DNA from: Actinomyces respiraculi
Lineage (GTDB): Bacteria; Actinomycetota; Actinomycetes; Actinomycetales; Actinomycetaceae
Direction: 5' to 3'
Assembly: GCF_014595995.2 (NCBI RefSeq)
Contig: NZ_CP063989.1
Location: 558,001-622,000, forward strand
DNA length: 64,000 nt
Each line of letters starts with the position of its first letter. Within the stretch, counting starts at the first letter, position 1. Of this stretch, positions 15,864 to 24,954 are shown one piece after another. The notes beneath the pieces are model-generated. The model worked only from the letters and a program-made list of their open reading frames with translations, had not been told where the DNA came from and searched no databases. A program made the position numbers and the translations under genes.

Positions 15864-15932
15864 ACCTTCTACCGGTCGTCCTGCCGAGACTCTACTGTAC
15901 ATCCTGCCGAACTTCTGCCGGTCATCCTGCCG
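15864..15932. repeat. Three tandem copies of a 23-bp repeat
   Basis: Units 15864-15886, 15887-15909 and 15910-15932 abut exactly. On the minus strand each begins CGGCAGGA and continues with a variable half. They lie directly upstream of the DUF4143 ATPase, so they could be regulatory sites or slippage products. Thirteen bases of the last unit (15920-15932) recur at 16994-17006, and the join 15901-15916 recurs with one mismatch at 39462-39477. Confidence 0.85.
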
Positions 15933-16020
15933 GAAGCCGGTCCGCTCGAGTCCGGTGCTCCGCGTCGGCGACGGCGGGGCGTGCGAGGGCGCGGTCCGCC
16001 GTCGTCCGGACGCCGTGCCC

Positions 16021-16893
16021 TCAGCGCCGCTCGCGCGCGAGGATGTCGAGCAGGTACTGGCCGTAGCCGGACTTCACCAGCGGTTCGGCCCGCTCGCGCA
16101 GGCCGTCGTCGTCGATGAAGCCCATGCGCCAGGCGATCTCCTCGGGGCAGCCGATGTTGAGACCCTGACGGTGCTGGATGGTGCGGATGAAGGCCGTGGC
16201 GTCCGCCAGCGAGTCGAAGGTGCCGGTGTCGAGCCAGGCGGTGCCGCGGGGCAGGACCTCGACGGTCAGGCGTCCGGCCTCGAGGTAGGTGCGGTTGACG
16301 TCCGTGATTTCGTACTCCCCGCGCGCCGAGGGCCGGAGGCTGCGCGCGATCTCCACGACGTCGTTGTCGTAGAAGTACAGGCCGGGCACGGCGTAGTCGG
16401 ACTTCGGGTGCGCGGGCTTCTCCTCGATGGACACGGCCTTGCGGTCGGCGTCGAACTCGACAACGCCGTAAGCGGTCGGGTCCGCCACCTGGTAGGCGTA
16501 GACCACGCCGCCGTCGGGGTTGGTGTGGCGGCGCAGCTGGGTGCCCATGCCGGGGCCGTAGAAGATGTTGTCACCCAGCACCAGGGCGGCGGGCTCATTG
16601 CCCACGAAGTCCGCGCCTAGCACGAAAGCCTGCGCCAGGCCGTTGGGGACCTCCTGGACCGTGTAGGACAGGTTGACGCCCAGCTGCGAGCCGTCGCCCA
16701 GCAGGCGGTGGAAGCTCGCCGCGTCGTGAGGGGTCGTGATGACCAGGACGTCCTGGATGCCCGCGAGCATGAGCGTGCTCAGCGGGTAGTAGACCATCGG
16801 CTTGTCGTACACGGGCACGAGCTGCTTGGAGGTGCCCAGGGTGATCGGGTTCAGACGGGTGCCGGAGCCTCCGGCCAGGATGATGCCACGCAT
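16021..16893 (-). CDS. rmlA: Glucose-1-phosphate thymidylyltransferase
   Basis: A 290-residue enzyme, normal RmlA length, making dTDP-glucose from dTTP and glucose-1-phosphate, the first step to dTDP-rhamnose. The ATG at 16893 opens [18 protein letters not shown], the nucleotide-binding loop. Also visible: [33 protein letters not shown] with the metal-binding aspartate, and [11 protein letters not shown]. It is on the minus strand, alone, divergent from manA, while rmlCD is 12 kb away; rmlB is not in the window. A hairpin lies 13 bases before the start. Confidence 0.95.
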   Translation of the reverse strand: MRGIILAGGSGTRLNPITLGTSKQLVPVYDKPMVYYPLSTLMLAGIQDVLVITTPHDAASFHRLLGDGSQLGVNLSYTVQEVPNGLAQAFVLGADFVGNEPAALVLGDNIFYGPGMGTQLRRHTNPDGGVVYAYQVADPTAYGVVEFDADRKAVSIEEKPAHPKSDYAVPGLYFYDNDVVEIARSLRPSARGEYEITDVNRTYLEAGRLTVEVLPRGTAWLDTGTFDSLADATAFIRTIQHRQGLNIGCPEEIAWRMGFIDDDGLRERAEPLVKSGYGQYLLDILARERR

Positions 16894-16905
16894 GAGCACA
16901 GTGTC

Positions 16906-16923
16906 CCCGAAGAGCCCTTCGGG
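16906..16923 (-). promoter_or_regulatory. Perfect hairpin just upstream of rmlA start
   Basis: CCCGAAG (16906-16912) pairs with CTTCGGG (16917-16923) around a four-base loop. In the rmlA transcript this stem would end about 12 bases before the start codon, close enough to affect ribosome access. It could equally be a remnant without function. Confidence 0.35.
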
Positions 16924-17072
16924 TGTGGGAGGAATCGGGCGCGTGGCGCGCTCACGACGACGGCGGTTCACGAGCAGGTGCCGGGCGTCCACTGGTCATC
17001 CTGCCGCCAGCCCCGCCGTCCCCACGCCCCCGGCGCCCGGGCGAGGGCCACAGGCAGGCTACGGTTCGGCGT

Positions 17073-18263
17073 ATGGAACGCCTCGTACCCGCGCGACAGA
17101 CCTACGACTGGGGCTCCACCACGGCCGTGCCCGAGTTCCTCGGCATCGATCCCGACGGCGAGCCCTGGGCGGAGCTGTGGTACGGCGCCCACCCGGCCGG
17201 CCCCACCCGCCTCGCTTCCGGCCCGACCCTCGCCTCACTCGTCGACTCCGCCCCCGGCCGGGTCCTGGGCGAGGACGTCGTGCGCCGCTTCGGCACCCAC
17301 CTGCCCTTCCTGCTCAAAGTCATCGCCCCCGCCAAGGTCCTGTCCCTCCAGGTCCACCCCTCGCTCGCACAGGCCGCAGAGGGCTTCGAGCTCGAGAGCG
17401 AGCGCGGCGTCCCCCTCGCCTCCCCGGCACGTTCCTACAAGGACTCCAACCACAAGCCCGAGATGGTCCTGGCCCTCACCCGCTTCGAGGCGGTCACGGG
17501 ATTCAGGGCCCCGCGCCGCGCCTGGGAGGTCCTGGCGGGCCTGGAGTCCCCGGTCGCCCGCCGCATGCGCCGCACCCTGCGCCTGAACCCCACCCGCTAC
17601 GGCATCCGCCAGGCCTTCAGCGACATCGTCTCCGCCGACACGCGCCCCACCCCCGAGGAGCTCGGCGAGCTCGTCAAGGAGATCGCCGCCCGGCACGCGG
17701 CCGGGCTGTCGCCCTCGCCCCGCGTGGACGCCAACGCCCTGGAGATGGCCCGCTCCTTCCCCGCCGACCCGGGCATCGCCGCCTCCCTCCTGCTCAACCC
17801 GGTGACCCTCCAGCCCGGTGAGGCCCTGTTCGTCCCCGCGGGCTCGGTCCACGCCTACATCAGCGGCCTGGGCGTGGAGGTCATGGCCTCCTCGGACAAC
17901 GTCCTGCGCGCGGGCCTGACGAACAAGCACATCGACGTCCCCCAGATGCTCGCCTGCGTCGACTACGTCGCCGCACCGCCGGTGCGTCCGGCACCCGAGT
18001 ACCTCTCACGCGCCACGCGCGCCTACTACGCCCCCGTGGATGACTTCGAGCTGCTGGTGACCACGGTCGTCCCCGAGGACGGGCGCCTGGCCGTCGTCGG
18101 CCACGGCCCGCGCATCCTGCTGGCCACCGACGGCGACGTGGTCATCACGACGCCTGAGGGCAGTGAGACCCTGCGTCGCGGCGAAGCCGTCTTCGTCGGG
18201 GCTCACGAGCGCACGCTCACCGTCGCGGGCGCCGGGACCGTCATCCAGGCCGACGTGCCGTGA
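17073..18263 (+). CDS. manA: Mannose-6-phosphate isomerase, class I
   Basis: A 396-residue type I phosphomannose isomerase interconverting mannose-6-phosphate and fructose-6-phosphate, the entry to GDP-mannose for glycan synthesis or the exit for mannose catabolism. Zinc-site motifs are present: LQVHPS with the Gln-x-His pair around residue 94, and YKDSNHKPEM with the glutamate about 40 residues later. VPAGSVHAYISGLGVEVM is the second histidine segment. The ATG at 17073 begins MERLVPARQTYDWGS, typical for the family. Its 3' end overlaps the convergent TIGR03089 gene by 23 bases. Confidence 0.94.
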   Translation: MERLVPARQTYDWGSTTAVPEFLGIDPDGEPWAELWYGAHPAGPTRLASGPTLASLVDSAPGRVLGEDVVRRFGTHLPFLLKVIAPAKVLSLQVHPSLAQAAEGFELESERGVPLASPARSYKDSNHKPEMVLALTRFEAVTGFRAPRRAWEVLAGLESPVARRMRRTLRLNPTRYGIRQAFSDIVSADTRPTPEELGELVKEIAARHAAGLSPSPRVDANALEMARSFPADPGIAASLLLNPVTLQPGEALFVPAGSVHAYISGLGVEVMASSDNVLRAGLTNKHIDVPQMLACVDYVAAPPVRPAPEYLSRATRAYYAPVDDFELLVTTVVPEDGRLAVVGHGPRILLATDGDVVITTPEGSETLRRGEAVFVGAHERTLTVAGAGTVIQADVP

Positions 18264-18981
18264 TCCCCTCCTGACGCACGGCCAGCGCCGTACGATCCGC
18301 CGGGCAGGCGGCGTCGACCAACACCGCCGTCGCCCCGCCCGCCCAGGCGGACAGAATTCCGACGACGCTGCGGGCCACCGCTCCCGGCCCCGTGTCGCCG
18401 TGCACGAGCACGGCTCCGCCCGCCGCGGCTGTGGCCTGTTGCGCCGCCGCGGCCAGGGAGCCTCGCCCCAGCCGGGTGCCGTCGTCGGCCACGAGCGCCG
18501 GAGCATCCGGGCCGACGGGAAGGGCGGCGAAATGGTCCGCGTAGGTCATGACGTCGGCGACGCCGTCGAGCACGAGCGGCGGCAGCTCGCCGTCGTAACG
18601 GATCGCCAGGGAGGCGCCGGGCACGAGCACCTGCACCTCGGTGTCGGGGGACAGCAACGACGGTGCCGACGCGACCGAGACCTGCGCGGCCGGCAGGGCG
18701 TGCGCCTCGCCGACCAGCGCGGTGCCACCCGCCAGCCACGTCCCCAGGCACCAGGTGAGCGCCCGCCAGCCCACGGGCAGGGCGATGTGGACCTGCGGGC
18801 CGACGTCGGCCTCGGCGCTGAGCAGTCCGGCGCACTTGGCCGCCCACATGCCGAGCACATGCCCGGTGAGCTCGACGCGCTCATCAGGGGAGTACCACAC
18901 GAGCCAGGGCCGGTCGGAGTCGCCGGGGCCGGGAAGGATCCCGAGCAACGGGTCGGGTGAGGAGGGACGCGCACCGGTCAT
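18241..18981 (-). CDS. TIGR03089 family protein (AMP-binding-like)
   Basis: A 246-residue protein of the actinobacterial TIGR03089 family (start at 18981, MTGARPSSPDPLLG; an ATG at 18993 would add four residues). It resembles the first part of acyl-adenylating enzymes (WLVWYSPDERVELTGHVLGM, VHIALPVGWRALTWCLGTWL) but is far shorter than a real AMP ligase and lacks the usual adenylation motifs, so it is probably not a complete enzyme. Function unknown. Divergent from whiB. Its last 23 bases overlap manA on the other strand. Confidence 0.8.
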   Translation of the reverse strand: MTGARPSSPDPLLGILPGPGDSDRPWLVWYSPDERVELTGHVLGMWAAKCAGLLSAEADVGPQVHIALPVGWRALTWCLGTWLAGGTALVGEAHALPAAQVSVASAPSLLSPDTEVQVLVPGASLAIRYDGELPPLVLDGVADVMTYADHFAALPVGPDAPALVADDGTRLGRGSLAAAAQQATAAAGGAVLVHGDTGPGAVARSVVGILSAWAGGATAVLVDAACPADRTALAVRQEGITARRPG

Positions 18982-19186
18982 GCGGGGATTCAACCAGAGG
19001 GCGTGCCCGCGGGGTCCTTGCGCCGACGACGCGAGCCCGTATGCTCTCTCCCGCAGGCCCGTCGGGCCAGCCGAGGCACGAGCGGCTGGTCACAAACAGG
19101 TGAGTAATCGTGCCTCCGCTTGACGCACCCGAGTGACACCCGTGTAACTTTGACTAGTAGTACCTGTCAGACGAAGGGACGCCATC

Positions 19187-19504
19187 GTGTGGAACATCCT
19201 CGGAGACGGTCCGCTCCAGCGGACCGACGAGGCCGACGACGAGGCGCTCATCCTCCTCTTCGGCGGTGACGACGCCGACGACGGCCCCCTGGCATGGCAG
19301 GAGCGCGCGCTGTGCGCCCAGACCGACCCCGAGGCCTTCTTCCCCGAGAAGGGCGGATCGACCCGCGAGGCCAAGCGCGTGTGCTCCACTTGCGAGGTCC
19401 GCGAAGAGTGTCTCGAGTACGCCCTCGCCCACGACGAGCGCTTCGGCATCTGGGGCGGCCTGTCCGAACGCGAGCGCCGCAAGCTCAAGCGCCGCGCCGT
19501 CTGA
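19187..19504 (+). CDS. whiB: WhiB-family iron-sulfur transcriptional regulator
   Basis: A 105-residue WhiB-like protein: the four cluster cysteines are in ALCAQTDPEAFF, VCSTCEVREEC, followed by the GIWGG turn and the basic ERERRKLKRRA tail that contacts DNA. The GTG start follows GAAGGGA. Such proteins bind a 4Fe-4S cluster and usually act with the principal sigma factor. Position next to DUF5719, the metallopeptidase-family gene and DUF3499 matches the whiB2/whmD neighbourhood of mycobacteria, whose product controls septation, so orthology to WhiB2 is likely but not proven. Confidence 0.93.
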   Translation: MWNILGDGPLQRTDEADDEALILLFGGDDADDGPLAWQERALCAQTDPEAFFPEKGGSTREAKRVCSTCEVREECLEYALAHDERFGIWGGLSERERRKLKRRAV

Positions 19505-19530
19505 CCCGCACCGCCCTGAGCGCAGGAGCA

Positions 19531-22500
19531 GTGACCACTCTGTCAGCGGGGGCCGCCCGCAGCGCAGCCGACCCTGGCACACGGACCCTGGCCGTCATCG
19601 TCTCAGCGGGGGTCACGCCATACCTGGGCCGGACCCTCACAGCCGTCGCCTCCCAGAGTCGCATCCCCGACGTCGTCCTCGTCATCGACGTCGCCTCACG
19701 AGCCAACGGCCTGGGCGACGGCACCCCCATCGAGGACGCCGTCGACCTGTCCGGTCTCGACGCCGTCAGCGACGTGCGCATCGTGCGCGCCGCCGAGGCC
19801 CCCACCTTCCTCGCCGCCGTGCGCGCCGGGCTGGCCCGCTACGGCGAGCTCATCGCCGTCGGCAACCGCCGCCGCTCCACCTCCTCCCCCACCGGGTCCC
19901 TGTCCGTCACCCGCTCGACCTCCAGCCTCGCCGCCGGCCGCTCGCGCGCGCTGACCGACGCCCTCGGCGAGGACGCCCCCCTCACCGGCCCCGACGGCGC
20001 CCGCTCACCCATCACCCGCGACGAGGCCGCCGCCACCGGCCGTGACGAGTGGCTCTGGCTCCTCCACGACGACTCCGCCCCCGCCCCCCACTGCCTGGCC
20101 GAGCTCCTGTCCGCCGCCCAGGACGCCCGCTCCGTCGCCCTCGCCGGCCCCAAGCAGGTCGGCTGGGAGGACCCGGACACCCTCCTCGAGGTCGGGCTGC
20201 GCACCACCGCCTCCGCCCGCCGCGCCAACGACATCGTCGACGGCGAGGTGGACCAGGGCCAGCACGACGACCGCAGTGACGTCCTCGCCGTCGGCACCGC
20301 CGGCGCCCTCGTGGCACGCACCGCCTGGGACACCGTCGCCGCCTGCGGCAGCGGTGTGACCGCCGACGTCGACGCCTTCGGCGACTCCCTGGCCCTGTCG
20401 CGCGCCCTGCGCCTGCAAGGCCACCGGGTCATCGTCGTCCCGACGGCGCGCCTGAGCCACCGCCGGGCCGCCTACCTCGGGCTGCGCGGCCCAGGCGTCC
20501 CCGCCCAGAGCGCGCGCACCGCCTCCCCGCGCGAGCGCCCCGCCGCCTCGGCGCCTCCTGCCGACGAGCCCCGGCCGGACACCGATCGCTCCTTCCGTGC
20601 CCGCCGCGCCGCCCAGCTGCGCTCCTGGGCCACCGCCTCGCCCGCACCGCTGCCCCTCCTGCTCGCCTGGTTCTGCGTCCTGGCCGGCGCGCGCGCCCTG
20701 TGGCGTCTGGTGGCCAAGTCCCCGGCCCTGGCCCGCGACGAGCTGGCCGCCGCCGGCCGCTGCCTGCGAGACGCCGCACGGGTGCGCCGGGACCGCCGGC
20801 GCCTCGCCGCCCTGACCACCGCGCGCCGCGACGTCCTCGCCCAGCTCTACCTGCCGGCCTCCGAGATCCGCGCCGCCCGCCGTGACCTGCGTCGCCAGGA
20901 GCGCGAGCGCGAGGCCCGCGCCGCCGCCCCCTCAGAGCTCGAGCTGCGCGAGCTCGCCGCCCTCGCCCGCCGCCGGCGCCACGCCCTGGGGCTGAGCCTG
21001 CTCCTCGTCACCGCCCTCGCCCTCGTGGGCACCTCGGGCGTGCTCGTCACCCGCGCCGTCACCGGCGGGGCGCTGGCCTCCCTCGGCGGGTGGCAGCAGA
21101 CCTGGGAGGCGGCCTGGAGCACCTGGGCCGCCGCCGGCGACGGCTACCGCACCGGGGCCTCGCCCTTCCTCGCCGTCCTCGTCCCGCCCCTGCTGGCCGG
21201 CTCCTGGGTGGGCCTCGACGGCGACGCCCTCGTCCACGTCCTGCTCGTCCTGGCGCCGCCCCTGGCCGCCGCGGGTGCCTGGTTCGCGGCCGGCACCGTC
21301 ACCCGGCGCACGAGCCTGCGGGCCTGGGCGGCGCTCGCGTGGGCGCTCGCCCCCGCCCTCCTGCTCGCCGTCGGGCAGGGGCGCCTCGGCCCGGTCCTCG
21401 TGCACCTGGTCCTGCCCTGGGCACTGACCGCCCTGTCGCGCGCGGTCGGGGCCGACCGCCGCGACGTCGTCCTGTCCGGCCTCGTCGGTGCCCACCACGT
21501 CTCCGAGCAGGAGAAGGCCGAGCTCGACCGCTTCGCCTCCGAGACCGTCGGCTCCCTCGCCGAGCTCGCCGACCTCGAGCACACCGCACCAAACGGGCCG
21601 GAGAACGGGGCACAGGAGGATCTCGCAGCTCAGGCCGACGATGAGGACTCGCCGGCCGCGCCCGAGCCGCAGGACGCCCCCGTACCCCCCGCCCCCGTGC
21701 GAGGCGCCCGCGCCGCGGCCGCCCGAGCCGCCGCCACCGAGGCCTACGGGCCCGGATCGCCCGCCGCCGCCGCGGCCGCGGGCCTCCTGCTCAGCCTCGT
21801 CGTGGCCGCCGTCCCCTCCACGGCCCTCGTCGTCCTGCCGGGCCTCGTCCTGCTGACCGCCTTGAGCCGGGGCTCACGCGCCCGCCTGCTGCTCACCCTC
21901 CTGCCCGTCACGGCGACCGCCGCACCCCTCCTGTGGCGCGCCGCGGAGCTCGCCCTACAGGACGGCGGCCCGGAGGCCTGGCGCGAGGGCCTGCGCTACC
22001 TGCTCACCGACTGGGGACAGCCCGTCGCCGTCCCCGCCGCCGGCGGCCTCGAGATGCTCCTCGGCGTCCCGGTGCGCCTGAGCCCCCTCCTCGCCACCCT
22101 CACCGGGTTCCCGGTCCACGACACTGTCACCGCGATCGTCGTCGCCGCACTCGCCCTCCTCCCGCTGGGCGCGCTGCTGGGGACGCTCGCCGGCGGTGCC
22201 CGCGGGCACCGGGCGCGGGCGGGCCTGCTCGCCTCCGCCGCGGGCCTCGCCCTCGCCCTCGTCGCCGCCCGCACCGTCACCGCCGTGGGCACCCAGGTGG
22301 ACGCCACCGGCTCCGTCCTCGTCGCAGGCTGGGCAGGCACCGGCCTGAGCCTCATGACCGCGGGCCTGCTCGCCTCCGCCCTGGCCGGGGCCGACGCCGT
22401 CCGCACCCGGCTCCTCCACCACGCCTTCGGGTGGCACCACCTCGCCCTGGCGACCGCGAGCGCCGCCGCGCTCCTCGTCCCGGTCATCGTCGGCGGCTCC

Positions 22501-23406
22501 TGGGCCCTGGCCGCCCAACAGGCCTCCGCCGCCGGGCGGGCCGAGCTCGTCATGGCGCTGACGCCCTCCTGGCGGCAGGTGCCCGTCATCGCCGCCGAGA
22601 TCACCGCCTCCGACACCGCCGGCCGCGTCCTGGTCCTGACCTCCACCGACGAGGGCCTGCGTGCGAGCCTGTGGCACGGCGACGGCACCGCCTACACCGA
22701 CACCGCCCCCGACGTCCTCCTGGCACAGCTGCACGCACGCGCCGACGGTTGGGCGCAGCTCGAGACCCGCCCGGTCGCCCCTGCGGAGGACCTGCCCGAG
22801 GCGACGATCACCGGCAGCCACACCGACACCGCCGACGCCGACCTCCTCGCAGCCGTCGCCCGCGCCGTCTCCGGACAGGACCGTGAGGTCGCCGACGTCC
22901 TGGCCTCGCACGGCATCGCCGTCGTCCTGCTCACCGACATGCCGGGGGACGAGACGACCGCCACCGCCCGCGCCGGCCTCGACGCCACCCCCGGCCTCGA
23001 GCCCCTGGCCACGACGGCTGTCGGCACCTCCTGGAGGGTCGGCCCCACGGGCGCCGCCCAGGTCGGGGCCGTGTTCCTGCGCAGCGCCGATGGCACGAAC
23101 GAGGTCCTGCCCTCCGCGGCCGGCACCGTGCGCACCCAGGTCTCCGCCGCCACCAGCGAGCGCACCCTCGTCCTGGCCGAGCGCTCGGACACCGGCTGGA
23201 GCGCCACGCTCAACGGCGCGCCCCTGGCCGCCACCGACGACACCGGCTGGAACCAGGCCTTCACCCTGCCCGCCGGCGCCTCCGGCGAGCTCGTCGTCCG
23301 GCACGCCTCCGGCCCCGCCCGCGTCCTCAGACCCGCTCTGCTCGCCGTGTGGGCGCTCACCGCGCTCGCGGCCCTACCCGTGCGCCGCAGGAGGATCCCC
23401 ACATGA
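19531..23406 (+). CDS. Large family 2 glycosyltransferase with multi-pass membrane C-terminus
   Basis: A 1291-residue protein. The GTG at 19531 follows CAGGAG; the frame is open upstream only as antisense-free overlap with whiB. Residues 1 to about 310 are a GT2 domain: TLAVIVSAGVTPYLGRTLTA, WLWLLHDDSAPAP with the acidic metal site at 179-181, then LAGPKQVGWED and a late histidine segment RLSHRRAAYLG. Residues about 350-530 include one hydrophobic segment and long arginine-rich helices; the rest has about a dozen membrane segments and a final outward domain (about 1000-1260), ending with a last helix and RRRRIP. This giant GT2 is conserved beside whiB2 in actinobacteria and probably acts in cell-envelope glycan synthesis; substrate unknown. 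It overlaps the DUF5719 gene by ATGA, which suggests one complex. Confidence 0.85.
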   Translation: MTTLSAGAARSAADPGTRTLAVIVSAGVTPYLGRTLTAVASQSRIPDVVLVIDVASRANGLGDGTPIEDAVDLSGLDAVSDVRIVRAAEAPTFLAAVRAGLARYGELIAVGNRRRSTSSPTGSLSVTRSTSSLAAGRSRALTDALGEDAPLTGPDGARSPITRDEAAATGRDEWLWLLHDDSAPAPHCLAELLSAAQDARSVALAGPKQVGWEDPDTLLEVGLRTTASARRANDIVDGEVDQGQHDDRSDVLAVGTAGALVARTAWDTVAACGSGVTADVDAFGDSLALSRALRLQGHRVIVVPTARLSHRRAAYLGLRGPGVPAQSARTASPRERPAASAPPADEPRPDTDRSFRARRAAQLRSWATASPAPLPLLLAWFCVLAGARALWRLVAKSPALARDELAAAGRCLRDAARVRRDRRRLAALTTARRDVLAQLYLPASEIRAARRDLRRQEREREARAAAPSELELRELAALARRRRHALGLSLLLVTALALVGTSGVLVTRAVTGGALASLGGWQQTWEAAWSTWAAAGDGYRTGASPFLAVLVPPLLAGSWVGLDGDALVHVLLVLAPPLAAAGAWFAAGTVTRRTSLRAWAALAWALAPALLLAVGQGRLGPVLVHLVLPWALTALSRAVGADRRDVVLSGLVGAHHVSEQEKAELDRFASETVGSLAELADLEHTAPNGPENGAQEDLAAQADDEDSPAAPEPQDAPVPPAPVRGARAAAARAAATEAYGPGSPAAAAAAGLLLSLVVAAVPSTALVVLPGLVLLTALSRGSRARLLLTLLPVTATAAPLLWRAAELALQDGGPEAWREGLRYLLTDWGQPVAVPAAGGLEMLLGVPVRLSPLLATLTGFPVHDTVTAIVVAALALLPLGALLGTLAGGARGHRARAGLLASAAGLALALVAARTVTAVGTQVDATGSVLVAGWAGTGLSLMTAGLLASALAGADAVRTRLLHHAFGWHHLALATASAAALLVPVIVGGSWALAAQQASAAGRAELVMALTPSWRQVPVIAAEITASDTAGRVLVLTSTDEGLRASLWHGDGTAYTDTAPDVLLAQLHARADGWAQLETRPVAPAEDLPEATITGSHTDTADADLLAAVARAVSGQDREVADVLASHGIAVVLLTDMPGDETTATARAGLDATPGLEPLATTAVGTSWRVGPTGAAQVGAVFLRSADGTNEVLPSAAGTVRTQVSAATSERTLVLAERSDTGWSATLNGAPLAATDDTGWNQAFTLPAGASGELVVRHASGPARVLRPALLAVWALTALAALPVRRRRIPT

Positions 23407-24917
23407 GCACCACCGCCCGCGCCCTGCTGCGCCGCACCGCTGCCCTCACCCTGGGACTCGCTCTCGCCGCAGCCACCGGCGCGCTCGCCTGGTGGGGCAC
23501 CGTCACCCCGACCCTGCCCATGAGCCAGGTCCTGGCGGACTCCCAGGCCGCCCCGGCCGCCGACACCGTCTACGTCTGCCCCGCCGCTCCCGCGGACACC
23601 ATCGGCGCCGTCGAGCTCGGGCGGACGACCTCGACGACCGCACTCACCCCCCTCGACCCCGCGGCCACCGTCACCTGGAACGGCGAGCGCCTCGCGCCCT
23701 CGACCACCGTGCTGGACGCCGCCGACGGCGGCGTCCTCATCGCCCGGCCGCGCGGCCAGGACGCCGTGTCCGTTGCCGGTGCCGTCACCACCCTCACCGC
23801 CGACGGCGACCTGCGCGGCCTGACCACCGCCGCCTGCGTGCCACCCCAGGCCACCGCCTGGATCGTCGGCGGCTCGGGCGCCCCCGGCACCTCCAGCGAG
23901 CTGCGCCTGACCAACCCCGGCACGACGACCGTCACCGCCGCCATCTCCCTGTACGGGCCGACCGGTCCGGTCGCCACCACCACCGCCAACCATGTGGCCG
24001 TGCCCGCGGGCGAGACCGTCAGCGTCCTGCTCGAGGCGGCCGCCCCGGGGCAGGGGCGCTTGGCCGTGTTCGTCGAGGCCGACGGCGGCCTCCTCGTGCC
24101 CGTGCTCGTGACCGAGACCCTGGACGGAGAGACCGCCGGCGGGGTCGATGTCCTGACCTCCGGCGCCGCCCCCGCCACCGACCTCACCATCCCGGGCGTG
24201 GCCCTCGTCGCCCCGGCAGAGCAGGGGCAGGTGGCCGACGAGAGCACGGGTGCCACCGCCTCCGACGCCCCCGTCCTGCGCATCGTCAACCCCGGCGAGA
24301 GCCCCGCGACCGTCTCCGTCAGCACCCTGGGCGCCGACGGTGAGGAGCCCCTGCGCGGTGCCACGGCCCTCGTCGTCGACCCCGGGGCCGTGTTCGACGT
24401 CGCCCTCACGGGCCTGGCGCCCGGCGACTACGGGGTGAGGATGCGCTCCGATGCCCCCGTGACCGGGGCGGTGCGCCTCGTGCGCAGCGCCGGTGAGTAC
24501 CCCGCCCGCTCCGGATCCCTGGTCCACGACGTCGCCTGGATCCAGGCGCAGACCGGGGCCGCCACGCGCGCCGGCACCCTCGCCCTGCCCCATGGGCAGG
24601 CGCTGACCAGCCAGCTCGTGCTCACCAACACCGCGCCCGCCCCCGCCACCGTCACCCTGACCTCCGACGACGGCACCATCCTGCGCGAGGTGAGCATCCC
24701 CGGCTCCTCGACGCTCTCGCTGCCCGTCTCCGAGCTCGGTGAGACGGCGGACGCCCTGAGCGTCATCGGCCTGAGCGCCCCGGAGGGCACCGAGGTCGTC
24801 ACCGCCCTCGTCACCACCACCCAGGTCGAGGGCGAGGCCGCGGGCACGCTCATCGGGGTGCTCACCCCGGTGACCGAGGCCTCACGTGCCTCCGCCCGGC
24901 AGGTGCTCCTGCGGTGA
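23403..24917 (+). CDS. DUF5719 family exported protein
   Basis: A 504-residue protein beginning at the ATGA overlap with the giant glycosyltransferase. One N-terminal hydrophobic segment (LTLGLALAAATGALAWWG, residues about 15-32) anchors or exports it; the rest is a long Thr/Ala/Val-rich beta-type extracellular part with repeated SELRLTNPGTTTVTAAISLY and QLVLTNTAPAPATVTLTSDD blocks that look like Ig-like or similar beta sandwiches. No catalytic motif seen. The family is actinobacterial and always seems to accompany the GT2 gene; a role as its outside-facing partner is inferred. Confidence 0.82.
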   Translation: MSTTARALLRRTAALTLGLALAAATGALAWWGTVTPTLPMSQVLADSQAAPAADTVYVCPAAPADTIGAVELGRTTSTTALTPLDPAATVTWNGERLAPSTTVLDAADGGVLIARPRGQDAVSVAGAVTTLTADGDLRGLTTAACVPPQATAWIVGGSGAPGTSSELRLTNPGTTTVTAAISLYGPTGPVATTTANHVAVPAGETVSVLLEAAAPGQGRLAVFVEADGGLLVPVLVTETLDGETAGGVDVLTSGAAPATDLTIPGVALVAPAEQGQVADESTGATASDAPVLRIVNPGESPATVSVSTLGADGEEPLRGATALVVDPGAVFDVALTGLAPGDYGVRMRSDAPVTGAVRLVRSAGEYPARSGSLVHDVAWIQAQTGAATRAGTLALPHGQALTSQLVLTNTAPAPATVTLTSDDGTILREVSIPGSSTLSLPVSELGETADALSVIGLSAPEGTEVVTALVTTTQVEGEAAGTLIGVLTPVTEASRASARQVLLR

Positions 24918-24954
24918 GCGCGTGGCGCCGGGCCTGATCGGCTCCGGCCCGGTC

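Noticed and set aside
15840..15902. Upstream ATG start for the DUF4143 ATPase
   Set aside because: The ATG at 15902 lies in a 23-base tandem repeat with a non-triplet period and has no properly spaced ribosome site; the GTG at 15839 has one.
18241..18981. Acyl-CoA synthetase
   Set aside because: It resembles the N-terminal part of AMP-binding enzymes but is only about 246 residues and lacks the ATP-binding and catalytic motifs.
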